From assembly GCA_001972305.1 (NCBI GenBank), contig BDDD01001498.1, positions 237,802-301,801 of the forward strand: a stretch of 64,000 bases of DNA, read 5' to 3'. Position 1 is the first letter of the stretch; each line of letters opens with the position of its first letter. Origin of the DNA: Cephalotus follicularis. Taxonomy: Eukaryota > Streptophyta > Magnoliopsida > Oxalidales > Cephalotaceae. A program made the position numbers and the translations under genes. This document shows, piece after piece, positions 1-11,810 of the stretch. A model generated the notes under the pieces. That model ran no database searches. It was not told where the DNA came from and saw only the letters and a list, made by a program, of their open reading frames with translations.

Positions 1-1645
1 TTGGAGCGTGTACACTGAACAAGACCCAATTGGGAAATGCTATTTGGATAGTCTCTATTCTTGTGTCAATAGTGAATCTTATATGTGGCGGTTGTGCATA
101 GGTGTTGGACACTTAGCGAGTTCGTTGAGGTCTCGTATGATCCTTAGACTTGAGAGACTGCTCTATATTGACCCACGATGGGAATTCTATTTGGATGGTT
201 ATATATCCCGTGTCAGTAGAGTTTCCCGTCTGAGACAGTAGTGTATAGGTACTACGGGTTTAGCAGGTCCTTGGAGGACTTGTCTGTCCCTAGACTTGAG
301 CAGTTGTTTCACATTATATAAAGAATGTCTGGCTTTGATTTCTGCCCTACCAAGTTCTTTCGAGGGGTTGGAAAATAGGCGGCTTTTGGGTCTTATAGGA
401 TTTATATGAATGTTAGCGAGTGCGTGACAAGGAATTGCCACACCTGATGTGAGGGTGATTTGCTCTATAGTATTTGTATTCATTGTGGACTTTGAAATAC
501 CTAGCCAGGTTCCAAAAAGCTAGAAATAGGGTTTTTGGAAGGGTTTACCAATAGTCATAATTGAATTACAGATTTATAAGTATCTGCAAAACTAGGGTTG
601 ACACATATTCTTATCCTAGGCTGTAATCGGAGCTCAAGATGACGAGGGATAAAGTACACGGTAACTACCATCAAGACCAGGTACCGGGTGTGTCAGAAAT
701 TGACGTACAATGTGGGAAATTAGTATGGGATTAATTTTCACACCTGAAATATGTTGGACATGATTTCAGGGTTGTTAAAATAGTCGGGGACTATTTACGG
801 TAGTTTTACCTGCCCGTAGGAGCACTGCGGTAATTTACCGACATTACCGATTTTATTCTAGACTTTCGGGTCCCACCTTGAGGAGAGATGTAAGGACACA
901 TGTCACCATGTGGTGTTTTGTGTGTTAGGTGGCACAATGGGTTATAGGTGTCAACATATAATGGCGCTACTAAGCACCATTGTTGACATGTGTCAATTAA
1001 CACATATTAAAGGAAATTGGCGAGGAAAATTTGGATCATTCTTTTCTTCTTCTCTAGCCGGCTCTCTCTCTCCCTCTTGTCTTCTTGCACTCTTGGGTTA
1101 GGCACCATTTGATAGAAAGAAAAGAGTGAGGAAGAAATTGAAAGCTTCTACAAATTTCCTACACCACCCTTTGATCATTACAGGTGGAGTTCTGCTTTTC
1201 CTTGAAGCTTGTCTCTTCCTACTTTGATCCTAGCTTAGGGTTAGAGAACTCTCCATTTAACAAGCTATATTGGAGGTCAAGAAATGATCTTGGACGGCTT
1301 AAATGGCATGTGATTGAAGTTCCTAGGAGGTTTGCACTTAGAGGTGCCAAAACCCTAATTTGGCGCTAAAGTTTCGGGTTCAACAAGGAGGCTTATTGCT
1401 TGCGGCTTGGAGCTATTTTTGTGGACTTTTGAGCTTGAGGATTCAAGTTTGAAGTCTTAGATTGGAATATTGAAGGAAGGAGGTTGAAGGCTAGGTAAAT
1501 AACCCTAACTTCCTTGTTGTGGAAGTCACAGTTTTGCTAGGCAAAACCGTGCCTTGTTTTGTTATATCTTGGCATGCTTGATTTAGTTTGTTCAATTGGG
1601 TATTGATTAGACATCCTTGATGGTTTATGGATTTAGATTATAGGG
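1..1645 (+). mobile_element. LTR-like fragment related to the 13388-17395 element
   Basis: Non-coding sequence. The first 450 bases align by eye with about 15600-15910: the same phrases occur in order, such as TGTACACTGAAC, CTATTTGGATAGTC, CACTTAGCGAGTTC and CTTGAGAGACTGCTCTAT. Further on, the shared phrase GGGTTGACACATA is followed by ATCGGAGC, as in 16060-16090. It is therefore a diverged copy of the LTR-like element found whole at 13388. Its left end lies outside the window and its right end is cut by the LTR starting at 1646. Short reading frames inside it show no domain, and nothing else is visible here. Confidence 0.6.
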
Positions 1646-3878
1646 TGTGACGACCCATGTCCATTTTGGGCATTGGACTTTTGTTTTGGGCCTTGGAAAA
1701 TTTTTCTTTTCTTTGGTGAGGAGTTGGGCCTCATGAGGTTCGGGCCTTAGGTGATTGGGTTTGGTTTGGTTTTCCTTTTCTTGGGCTGTTTGGATTGTTT
1801 GGTTTTGTTGATGCCTTATGCGTTTTGGCGGGATGGTTGGAGTGTGCATGTGCGTGTTGTAGGGTGTGTAAGGGATTTGCAGTGTTCTGTCTTGTTAGGC
1901 ACACAACCCTCACGTCAAAGCAATATAGCAGGTAGAGAGCCGTTGTATCAGTTTCTTTGTGCCAAAAGTGAGTAGTTGAGAGAAGTGTGTAAGTTGTCTG
2001 TGCTTTTCTCCCTTCCTTCTGAAGTTTTCCCTAGCGAAGGCGAGTTTTGCTTGAAGATCTTAGACCTTGAGTTCATCGAGGTGAGCTCTTCTTTCTTCAT
2101 CTTCTTTCCTCTGCTCGTTTAGCAATATGCGTGCTAAACCTCCCTTCATTTCGTGGTGGAGTCAAAGATGGTAACGATGATGATCGTGGGTGATCCATGG
2201 TGGATTCTTGAGTAATGTGGATGGTTAGGGTGACTGTCCGAGGAGACGATCATGCATGTAGGCTTCATGCATGTTTCCCTCTGTTTTTGCTACAGACTGT
2301 GCTAAGTCTGTGTTTGTTTGTTCTTGTAGCTGAGGAGCCGAGCATTGATCCTGAGCTATAGGAAGCAGTGCGGATGAGTTTGTTTAAGTGGTGAGTGGGA
2401 CATTCCTTTCTTTTACCTTAAACAATTGAGAGTTTTAAGCTTATTTTGTGTCCTCTGAATGTTTCCTTTCATGGTGTCTTATTTCTAGGAGTTATTCCTT
2501 CCTCTGGTTTTGATATATTTCAGTTGATATAGATTTCTGAGCTGGTGAGCTTGATGTTCTGGGATATGTTTTTTCGTTGGTTTATCCTGTTTATATATAT
2601 ATATTTCATAACTCTTGTGATACCATGCGTTGTTGGATTTTGGATACTGGGTACTGGAAATTGGTGATGACCGAGCAGGACATGGTGAGGGTGAGTAAGC
2701 GTGGATTCCCCTCTCATAACTGCAGTGGCATTGTCTATGATGCTCTGTAAGTGTGACTGCCCCCAGGTTCCTCTACCTGGATCTGTACAGTTATGTTGTC
2801 TATGATGGAGTGTGAGTATGAGTGTTGCCGAGGATCCGCTCCTCTTCCCAACAGGCCTTGTAGGATGCTCCACTATGAGATTCCCGACGAATGATGGTTC
2901 GTGCTGTGATTCGCCAACCTCTCAGTCTATGTTCTTATACCCGATTGTCGACGAGGGTGGTGCCTTAGCTGTGATTTGTCGGCCCCTCAGTCGATGTTCG
3001 TGATATGCTTGTCTCTCAAGGGCTAGGTTCAACAGGTGGGGCACCTCCTGTAAGCTTATGATCTTCATCTCCAGTTCTGCTTGGTGGGCTGTGTGAGATT
3101 TTTTCCATGAAATCCAGAAACAGCAAATGTATTAGATATGGCTGAGGTAATTTGGCCGAGGTGACTTGGGTAAGCTAGCAGGTACCAGTATTCCTCTGAT
3201 CAATTTTATCCTGGAGTCCTTGATCCTCTTTATTGGGTCCTCGGGATATTTATTTTGGACACATGCTTAATTTCTATCTCTCTTGTTTTATTCTCAGTAC
3301 TATTGATTTTATATACATATCTCGCTATGTTTTATACTCCAAGAAGCCTGTTGATTTTCTTGTTGAGTATCCTCGGGCGTTTGAGCCGTGGTTATTTATG
3401 GCCCTGTTGGGGCATAACTTGTTTTGCAGTTGAGGAAACATGAGAAGTTTCCTTCTCGTCGGACCACATTTAAGGACTTTTGCGAGGTAGACCGTGGAGC
3501 AGGCACCTCCCCTGGACTTCTGGGCTAGTTCCTCCTTCATGCATTGGGGACATTCTTTTGGGTAGTTTTGTACATTTTTGTAAACATTTTATGTATAAAC
3601 TCCTGATGGATTTTGATGTATGATCATTTTTACGATTTATGAAATTATATGTTTCTTCTCGGCTTTTGTATCCTTGGTGGTTTTGTTGAAGGTTGTGGTC
3701 AGGCGTTGGATCGACCTTAGGATAGATCTTGGCGCACGGCAGGCATCCTCGGCAGGAAGTTAGACCATCTCGGTCATCGTCCGGGCATGTTCTTGGTCCT
3801 AGGGAAGTAAACGCCAGACCACTAGGCTAGTGGCATTCCTTGGATGTGAGGGGTGCATGGAACCCGGTTGCCATGTGT

Positions 3879-3955
3879 GTCCTTGGACGTTGGTGAGTCC
3901 TCAGACATTCGTGTGTCCTCGGACTTTAGGCGTGTCCCCAGGCTTGGCGAGTCCT
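3879..3955 (+). repeat. GTCC(T)CGG short tandem word array, about 18-bp spacing
   Basis: GTCC words begin at 3879, 3897, 3915, 3934 and 3951, a spacing of 17-19 bp, mostly extended to GTCCTCGGACNTT. The wider interval 3740-4070 and the resumed LTR at 7928-8000 carry more TCCTCGG words. The same words crowd the related LTR at 26870-27600. Confidence 0.7.
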
Positions 3956-5499
3956 CGGGCATCTTGGAGTACTTGGGTTCCGCGGACGCCTAGTTCATGT
4001 TGAACCCAAGCGCTTTAGTGTTTGATTTGCCGAGGTGAAAAACGTAGCTTTTTGGTTCCTCGGTCATTTGGTATATCTTATTGTTTTAGGTGGGTACGTG
4101 TGGAATGTAAGCCCCCAATATATATATATATATATATATTTGAAAATAAATAAATAAAAAAGGAAAGCGCCTGGCGCTAAAACTCCAGGCACTTTAACGC
4201 GTCAAAGAGAGTGAGACGCGAGAGAGAGAGAGCCGCGAGAGAGAACCAGAGAGCGGGAGAGAGATGGCGCCAGGAGAAGACGACGCCGGACGAAGGCGCT
4301 GGACCAGGAGATGGCGCGCGCAGGTCCTTCTCCAGCCGCCGGTTACCCCCTACTCCTCTTCTTCTCTTTGTTTTCTTTTCTCTGTCCCCCAACGCCTTGC
4401 CACTGCCGTGCGTTCCACCGCCAGAAACTGTCATTGGTAGAGTGTTCGTGAAGAATAGCTCTTCCATTTTTGGTGGCTGTTGAGGCGTTCCCTGATCAGA
4501 ATCGGCCGGAACGTGAAGGCTGAGTCAACCCAGCGAGTTTCACTGGCTGCCTGCTATGACAGCCGGTTCCTTGGCGGGTCACGGCGAGTCTCGGCTAGAG
4601 ATGTGTAGAACAGGTCTTGTGGAGGTTCGTTTGTGAGGAGGCCGGAATTATGGATGACCATCGAGTTAACTCAGTGAGTCGAACTCACTGCCGGCCGTGA
4701 CAGCACGTTTCATGGCGAGTCACGGCGGTTCCTTGGCAGATATGAATTGATTGGCCAAATTGGAGCTTGTTTATGGCGTGGCCGGAGTTTCGATGTGTAG
4801 GCCAGAATTTGGCCAGAACTCCGGTGACGACAATGTGTATTTGCTACCTGTGTGTAGATCGTAACGGAATGTGTGATTGTTATTTTAGCGATGCTGAAAG
4901 AGAAATAGAGCTCTGTTAACACAAGATGGAGCTATGATTGTGATCGCGAGTGAAGCTTAGAGGAGGAGGTAAGTAGTCGATTTCACTGCAAGTCCTCCCA
5001 ACTCGCAAGCTCAGTTGGTAACAGGTAGGTATACATATGTTCCGATGGTACGTGCCCAGATGACTATGGGCTTGATCCCTTTCGTATACGCCGGTATGGG
5101 ATGGTAGTATACTAATGGTAGATCACTAGAGTAGGTTTCACTGTTTTACTTGCATTTATGCATTGGAACGTATTGTATGGATTGATATGTTGTGCATTGA
5201 TGATTGTATTGTTATGGTTATGCATGATTGCTGATAACATGACTTACGGTACTGTATACGAGAATAATGGACTGAATGGAGAATTGAGAAGAGTGGATCT
5301 TCAACTCTCTCTCAATTCAAGGGTTATGGAAATGGATTTTATAGTTTTAAAACCGGCTTTCAGTTTCAACTTATGTTTGGAGATTTTATCTTCCTTTGAA
5401 TCGAAGTGTAAACTAGTTTATAAATGGTTTCTTTTACATGGACTTGAAATGGTTTTGATCAGGTTTCTAACTGTTCGACGAACCACCTATATGGCCAAA

Positions 5500-5690
5500 C
5501 CGTCAACGCCTGGTATAAAGGAGTCGACGCTTTGGGATGAGTAGTCGACGCTTTAGGTGTTACAATGGTGTATGCGTTGACGCTTAAGGCAAATTGCCTT
5601 AACCGTCGACGCCTAGTGCAAAGAGTAGACGCTTAAGGCATAACGCCTTAACCGTCGACTCCTAGCACATGTGCGTTGACGCTTGGTGCC
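5500..5690 (+). repeat. Phased GTCGA motif array in the 4106-7922 LTR
   Basis: GTCAA at 5502 and GTCGA at 5523 and 5544 are spaced 21 bp. Further degenerate copies (CGTCGACGCC, GCGTTGACGC, CGTCGACTCC) continue to about 5690, alternating with CTTAAGGC words. No coding sequence. Confidence 0.8.
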
Positions 5691-5994
5691 CTGTTTAGCC
5701 CAAACACACTGTTTTATATGGTTTTCAATCCAAAATGGTTTTATCTACAAAAGGATTCCATAGGAAGCTTCCCTAAGGCCTTGTAGCCTATGGAAATCCT
5801 CTTTTGATACTTTTAACCTCCAAACCAATTCCCAAATGGATATTGAAATGGTTCTCAAATGGATATTGAAATAGTTTTCAATGGTTTTCGAAATGGTTTT
5901 CAATGCATGGTTAGGATGGCTCGATTGGGATGTCTGGACGCGGATATCCTAGTTGGACTTCCTCTCCATTGTTTTACAACTCTGATATGGACCA

Positions 5995-6125
5995 ACAAAA
6001 TGGTTTACGGTTACGAAAACAGTTTAACGGAAACGGTTACGTAAATGGTTTTACAAACGGTTACGGAAATGGTTTTACAAATGGTTACGGAAACGGTTAT
6101 GGAAAATGGTTTTATAAACGGTTTT
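5995..6125 (+). repeat. Degenerate 24-bp tandem repeat (ACGGTTACGGAAATGGTTTT type)
   Basis: About five imperfect copies of a unit reading AACGGTTACGGAAATGGTTTTAC occur inside the 4106-7922 LTR. A looser AAATGGTTTTCAA-type run precedes it from about 5830. Confidence 0.8.
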
Positions 6126-6322
6126 GACGGATGTGGATCCTATGTGATCCTTTCTATTAGGTCCCTATCATTTTTAAGGCAATACGGTTACGGACTACGG
6201 GTACGGTACGGCTATGATTGATGGTTATGGATATCATTGTTTGAAACCATGAGATAACCCATCTATAATCTTTGTTTCCGTCGCAAGGATTATGGATGTT
6301 AGATCACATCGTCACTAGAGGG

Positions 6323-6469
6323 TTAACATTATACTACGGGTTATGACCATTTTTACAGCATAACATTGTACTACGGGTTATGACCGTTTTCACGGCATAA
6401 CATGACACTACAGGTTATGACCGTTTTTACAGCATAACATTATTTACGGGCTATGACCGTTTTTATGGC
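6323..6469 (+). repeat. 37-bp tandem repeat, 4 copies
   Basis: Four direct copies begin with TAACATT or TAACATGA at 6323, 6361, 6398 and 6435. Each contains CGGGTTATGACCGTTTTTAC or a close variant. They lie inside the 4106-7922 LTR. Confidence 0.85.
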
Positions 6470-8288
6470 TTAGTAATGATGTGATTAGTGTCATCTCTTC
6501 GTCACTCCTCCACTATACCAAAAGTGCGTTGAGGGTGGATGGACCCTATGGATTGATTGTCCCTATGTTTGATTACTGATTGTTTACGGAGTGTCTGCAG
6601 GCCTATGGCCTTTGATGTGATATTAGGACTAGCTAAGTATACCCCCGCTTAGGGACGGTTGGTATATTGAAACTGTCCGCAATTGTCATTCATGTACATG
6701 ACATTACATGGCATATGGATATATAGTTCACTACATGGCATACGATTTGATGGTTATATCAGGTACATGCATAGCATACTGCTACCTTGTTGCATCGCAT
6801 GGCATATAGTATAGTCTTTCGCTTTACGGACGATATGGTTACGGATGGTATGAATACTGATGGTACGGTTACGGATCGTATCATTATGGATCGTAATGGT
6901 CCGGATTGTGATGTTATATGGATATTGATGGTGGCAGTAGCTAGAGAGACAAGTGAGAAGTTTCATCTTCTCTTCCCTATTCTACTTACGAATGCTACTC
7001 TAGTCTACCAGTGGAATAAGGACCTCTGTCTAGAACGCCAAGAGCGTCTAGTCTGTTACCTCGGTAAGGAATGCCGAGAAGAACTTGTATATGCTTTTGA
7101 AGGACTTTAGAATGATATGGATGCAGGACGATGGAAAACGGCATGCTTCTAAATGCTAGATTTCATAGCAGAGTTTATATCGATTGTCGTGCATACATCT
7201 CTCATATCGTACATACATCTCTCATATGGCATTCTTATCTGCTGCACTCCTATATGTACCTTGCATATGTGTATCCTACACAACCTTCGGGTTGCTGACC
7301 CATTGCATTGTATTGTATTGTAATGTAATGGGTCAGGTTCAGGTCCAGGTGACGCACAGCAGTGACTAGCCGGGTTAAAACGCAGGGAAAGGATTTACAT
7401 CTCCTCTGACCTACTTTGTATAAATGTAATATTGTAAAAGGACAGATATTGGAATATGGATGTATTTATGGTTATTGTATAAGAGACCAATCTAAAGATG
7501 AAATATAAATATATTTTATTTCTGTATTTGACCTGCCGGCTTGTGGCAGTGCTTGATTAATATGTGTGCTGATGTAAAGGACATGGAAGGGTCCATACAT
7601 GTGATATACTGATGTTTCCTCCTTCGGGAGTGTGGTTGTTGAGGGCTGAGCCAAGATATAAATTGAGTTTTTCCTTACAGGGGGTTTAGTCCGATAAACA
7701 AATACTTCATGCTGAAATTTCAGGAGATTTTCAGAGTTAGAATATTTTCAATATGATTCTTCCGCTTGTATGACTTTGATTTAAATTTTTATATATATAG
7801 CACTTTGGAATATGATTGATAAATGATATGGAGTATGATTTATATTTGATTGAACGGACTGAATAGATGGTATCTCACGCGTCGGATCGTGGGGGTTCGC
7901 CTTCGCGGTTCGGGGCGTGACATGGAACACGTGTGGGTTTCCTCGGACTTAAGTGAAACGTGGTGTTTGGGTTCCTCGGTAGTTTCTTTTAATTCCTTTG
8001 TTCTTTTATCCCCAGTGGTATTACACGTCCCCAGCCCTGACTTCCTCTTCGGGCATTCCCGTATTTAACCCCTAGTGTGTTCTTGGTTGGTCTGGTCGGA
8101 TAGTTGCGGTTTGAAGGGTTGTTGGCAGGTGTGTCTTCCCCGACAGGGCTCCTCTCCCCAGTTGTTTTGGGAACGGGTTCTGTTATAAGATGTACCTTAA
8201 CTTGGAGCTTACTTTGATTAAAATCAAAGTTCAACACCTAGTGAACCTAGGGCCTAAAATGGCCCTAAACCCTAACTATTCTTTACAG

Positions 8289-8300
8289 TGGTATCAGAGC
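8289..8300 (+). other. Primer-binding site, initiator-Met tRNA type
   Basis: TGGTATCAGAGC is the standard complement of the 3' end of plant initiator tRNA-Met used by Ty3/gypsy chromoviruses and many Ty1/copia elements. It lies one base after the LTR end TTTACA, which fixes the 5' LTR boundary and the plus orientation. Confidence 0.9.
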
Positions 8301-8895
8301 CTCCTAATTAATCCCAATTAAACATTGATTTTGGTTTTTGGTGGCTGTTTTGAATTGATTTAGTGGCTGAATTTTTGGTGTAATTCAATCCCATTTTAGT
8401 TTAAATTTATGCAATTGGGTTGTGTGAATTGGTTGGACCAATTGGTGAACTAGTGTAATTGACTAACTAATGGAATGTTTTTGGATCGAAAGGCATGTAC
8501 TGAATCTGTTTTGAATGCATGGGGCATGAAAATAGAAGTATGTACAGTTTAGTATAAAAAACAGGGCCTTAGGAGGTCAATGGACTAGGTTTGCGGTGGT
8601 GGAATTTTCTGCAGGAAAAACTAAGTGTGTGCAGAATTTTATATGCAAAATTTCTGCATAGTTTTGTGCAGAAATTCTGGATAGATTTTATGCAAAAACT
8701 TTTGGCAGTTGCCTGCAGTTTTCGTGCAGCAATTTGTGCACAGTTTGTGCAGAATTTTCTGCACAGTTTTCTGCACAAATTTTTGCAATCTTATGCTGTT
8801 TTTCTGCACAGTTTTTATTCAGATTTCATGCACAGTTTGTGCAGTTTTCTTGCACAGTTGGGATAGCCATACACTTTGTGTTTTGGACAAAAATT
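8301..8895 (+). other. Untranslated leader of the plus-strand gypsy with a TGCACAG-rich run
   Basis: Non-coding leader after the primer-binding site. From about 8605 to 8862 it is built of repeated TGCACAG, TGCAGAATTT and TTTCTGCA words, giving long but low-complexity reading frames rich in Cys, Phe and Gln that are not treated as genes. No gag follows; the element is truncated near 8895. Confidence 0.6.
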
Positions 8896-10354
8896 TGTAA
8901 CACCTATACAGGTAGTTCACCTATATAATACAGTCAAATACTTAGAGTATAAAATAAAGTTATGATAACTGTTACTTTAGACAACATTGATACTTTGAAG
9001 TTAATAATTGGTTAGAGAAAATAATTAAAAGTTTGGAACGAAAAATTTGTTAAACCAAGGGAGTGCTATGTTTGAAATAATCTAGTGGGAGTTATACCAA
9101 GTTTTCGGCGCACTTATTATAATTGATTCGATTAGCAATCGAAGATTAAAATTGTTTGTGTTTATTTAAAGTTTATATTGGATATATACTTTGAATGTCT
9201 TATGCATGATGGTATGCTATGGGACTTGACCTAGTTTTTGGTTTCTTTTGTGGATGTTTAATTTACTTAATTATTTTTGTTTGGTTTGTAATAAGGTTGC
9301 CTACGCGTACCATAATTTCTTATCTTTTAAAATCCTCTATAGGATATGATTCTCTTCTTCCTGTTATTTGTATTCTCTTCTTTAATTCAAATGTATTTTA
9401 TTTAAATTTAAAGTATGTAATCAAATCAGGAGAATCAAAAGAGGTTGAAGAGGAAGATCAATGAAGTTTTATGACCAAATGAAGGCCATGAATGCATGGT
9501 GCATTATGTAATAAAGTAGAATTAAATTGTTCACCTAGGAGACCTAGTGATCACATTGGTTCGTGTGGATGACTTATAGTTTTAGTCCCTAGCCTAGCCA
9601 TTTTACATTTATGTTAGACATATGGTATATAAGATAGATGGTCCAAACACATCAAGCATGCAAAGCCGTAATTAATTTGAATTGGATAATGAAACCAATG
9701 AATTAATTAATGCCTTGGCTAAGTTAAAAATGTGAGACCTAAATTCCTCCAAAATCTCAAATAATAAGTCATAACGCCAGGGACACGAGTTAGTGACCCG
9801 ACGTGGCCTTCCACGGTTCCCGTTGAGTGGCATGGGCAGATTGTGGGTGGTCATGCTATAGTTGAGGATTTGGTTTGTCAAATGCCATGTCGATGTCAGT
9901 GCTGGGCACTGCAAGGAGATCGCGATGTTTTGGCACATGGACATGTACACGCGTGGGTGTCAAAACATGCGGATTTCTTTGAGGATTGTGGGTATGGACT
10001 TATGCTAGCACAAATGGTATGTCAAGCAACAACCGAGACCATACTGAGCAGGTAGGACAAATCTATGATTGGATCTTACACAGTGAGGGTGGGACCTTGC
10101 GAAGTATAAATTGGAGAGCGAGCCTACCAATCTTAGGTATTATGGTTTGTCATGCTATAGCTGAGACCATAATATATTAAGATAGATTCCGATCCCAACT
10201 AGGAGGTTGAATCTCCCCAATTCCACATAGATGTGTAAAATACGATTAGAATAGTGTGAGTAACCATAAGCACTAAAGACCAAGTGTTATGATAGTAACA
10301 TAAAAATTGGAATAGTTGCTAAATTCCTTATATTGTTTCCTTTAGGTTGCATAT
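8896..10354 (+). other. Non-coding, probable 5' LTR/leader of the copia element resumed at 35087
   Basis: No coding sequence is seen. The right end (TTTAGGTTGCATAT before 10355) becomes contiguous with the copia gag start at 35092-35098 once the gypsy 10360-35086 and one ATTTT copy are removed, so this segment should be copia upstream sequence. Three degenerate copies of a word like TGGTTTGTCATGCTATAGCTGAG occur near 9865, 10015 and 10142. The left boundary near 8896 (TGTAACACC) is a guess, and I could not identify a primer-binding site. Confidence 0.4.
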
Positions 10355-11159
10355 ATTTTTATCACACCCCGAATTTTAATTAACATATGGTTAAGTATTT
10401 AATCCAATATATACCAATAATTGAAAATTTAAAACTTTGCGGAAGCATAAACATTACACTGGATTATTCAAAGTAGCATACACATATAGCACATACTACA
10501 TACTTAAACTTTATACAGTACATAGTTATATAATACATATTGAAAATGTAAATATAACAAAAGGAGTAAGACTTAAAAATTTTACAAACAACAACCTTAA
10601 AATAAACCTCCGCCGGGAAACTTCAGCAGCAAGTCTCCACTTTCCTTCGTTAATCTGCAATTGTAGGTATTAGTCTTTGTCGTCACTCGACTAAGTAGGA
10701 ATTTGCATGAATATGAATATATAAATGTAATAATGCATGACAGTTTATATTTTAAAACAGTATATATATATATATATATATAAGCAACCATGCCAAGTGG
10801 CTACAAACAGTCAGGCATCAAGAATACCACAAAGGGTACAATCAATCAGTCCAGTTGTCCGAAGACTAGTAGTGGGTGTCATCTGTCGCTACCTCGTAGC
10901 CCCAACGATGCACCACCTAACTACTACCATGCACTCCGATGATAATAGAAAAGGTAAACAGTATTGCCGGCACTAAGCGGGCAATTAATAGCCACAGTTT
11001 GCATTACAGATAAAATTTGGTGTATAAGCTCTAACCAACTCTTGGCATCTCGGCTCACCTATGTAGTCCGTGATACTCTCCGATCACAAGACCATCAGAA
11101 ATTATCAATCACAGTCAATACAGTATAGTACAGTACAGTAATTACATATATAATGTAAT

Positions 11160-11300
11160 ATAAAGTAGTTCTCTTTTGAGAAAACAGTAAAATAGTTCAG
11201 TAGCTTTCCATTTTTTGGAAACAGTAACAGTACAGTAAGTTTCTATTTAAGAAAACAGTAACCAGTTCAGTAGTTCTCACATGGAGAAAACAGTACAGTG
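11160..11300. repeat. Row of four short hairpin-forming repeats
   Basis: Four successive segments each contain a small inverted repeat followed by ACAGT: TTCTCTTTTGAGAA, TTCCATTTTTTGGAA, TTCTATTTAAGAA and TTCTCACATGGAGAA. They are spaced about 30-40 bp and separated by CAGTACAGTA or CAGTTCAGTAG words. The same row occurs in the partner LTR at about 33465-33600. Confidence 0.7.
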
Positions 11301-11619
11301 GAAAAACAATTAATTGTGCATACAACACTCATTTCTGGAAATCCTTGAAAACAGTAGTATTTGTGTAAAATAATTGATAGATTTAACTATCTATAACAAT
11401 AAGCAATAAGTAATTGCATCATAGTGCAACATTAACAGTTCAAGAAATAACAGTGGATAACAGTACACTCAATCAATCAATTTATATGAATCAAATAGTA
11501 GATGCATAAGTCGTTCGATTCCTATATTTTGACTACACATAGCAAGGACTGGTTGTGGAAATCATCTCGTTTGGAACCCAGTGTAATCATGAGAATAAAA
11601 TTCGAAACAGGCCCTTAAG

Positions 11620-11810
11620 CGTCGATAGTTTCGACTAAAGCGACGATAGTTTTGTCGAAAGCGCTGTCGGTTGTCTTAAAGTGTCGACAATGTTCTTCAC
11701 TTAAGCGTCGATGAATTTCTACCTTAAGCGTCCACCATTTTGCCTTAAGCATCGACCATTTCGCCTTAAGCGTCGACAGTTTAATTCTAAGCGTCGACGG
11801 TTTATGGCGT
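11620..11810 (-). repeat. Phased GTCGA motif array in the gypsy 3' LTR
   Basis: Cores at 11707, 11730, 11751, 11772 and 11793 have spacings of 23, 21, 21 and 21 bp; most follow CTTAAGC. More copies lie upstream from about 11620, and a second small group is at 12565-12645. The partner LTR carries the equivalent groups near 33915-34065 and 34825-34870. Confidence 0.85.

Larger units (their letters stand above)
4106..7922 (+). mobile_element. Solo LTR, 3.8 kb, with TGGAA target duplication
   Basis: The element begins TGTAAGCCCCC at 4106 and ends GGGGCGTGACA at 7922. It is flanked by the identical 5-bp duplication TGGAA at 4101-4105 and 7923-7927, inside the LTR that starts at 1646. It has TG...CA ends, no pol or gag, and no internal primer site, so it is read as a solo LTR of a long-LTR gypsy family. 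Its 3' part (7280-7922) resembles 61080-61468: both contain GCTGACCCATTGCATT, AATGTAATGGGTCA and GACCTGCCGGC. Inside it are a GA-rich start (4205-4265), a GTCGA array and two short tandem repeats. A complete non-autonomous element cannot be excluded. Confidence 0.85.
1646..8287 (+). mobile_element. 5' LTR of a plus-strand Ty3/gypsy, split by a nested solo LTR
   Basis: The LTR begins TGTGACGACCC at 1646 and ends TTTACA at 8287, one base before a primer-binding site. The insertion 4106-7922 splits it; without that it would be about 2.8 kb. Its body matches the 3' LTR at 24617-27603: both carry a segment with GGCATTGTCTATGATG or CCATTGTCTATGATG, then GTTGTCTATGA and CCGAGGATCCGCT. This is the same gypsy family but a different copy. 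Both LTRs are rich in CCTCGG words. No coding sequence is present. The right end is less certain than the left, because text resembling the 3' end of the other LTR (GGGAACGGG) occurs about 110 bases earlier. Confidence 0.75.

Noticed and set aside
4177..4483. Arg/Glu-rich and Ser/Pro-rich open frames on opposite strands
   Set aside because: They come from GA-rich sequence within a solo LTR with clear ends and target duplication.
5158..5544. 128-codon open frame starting MHWNVLYGLICC
   Set aside because: Lies inside the 4106-7922 solo LTR, has no known domain and runs into the GTCGA array; chance frame.
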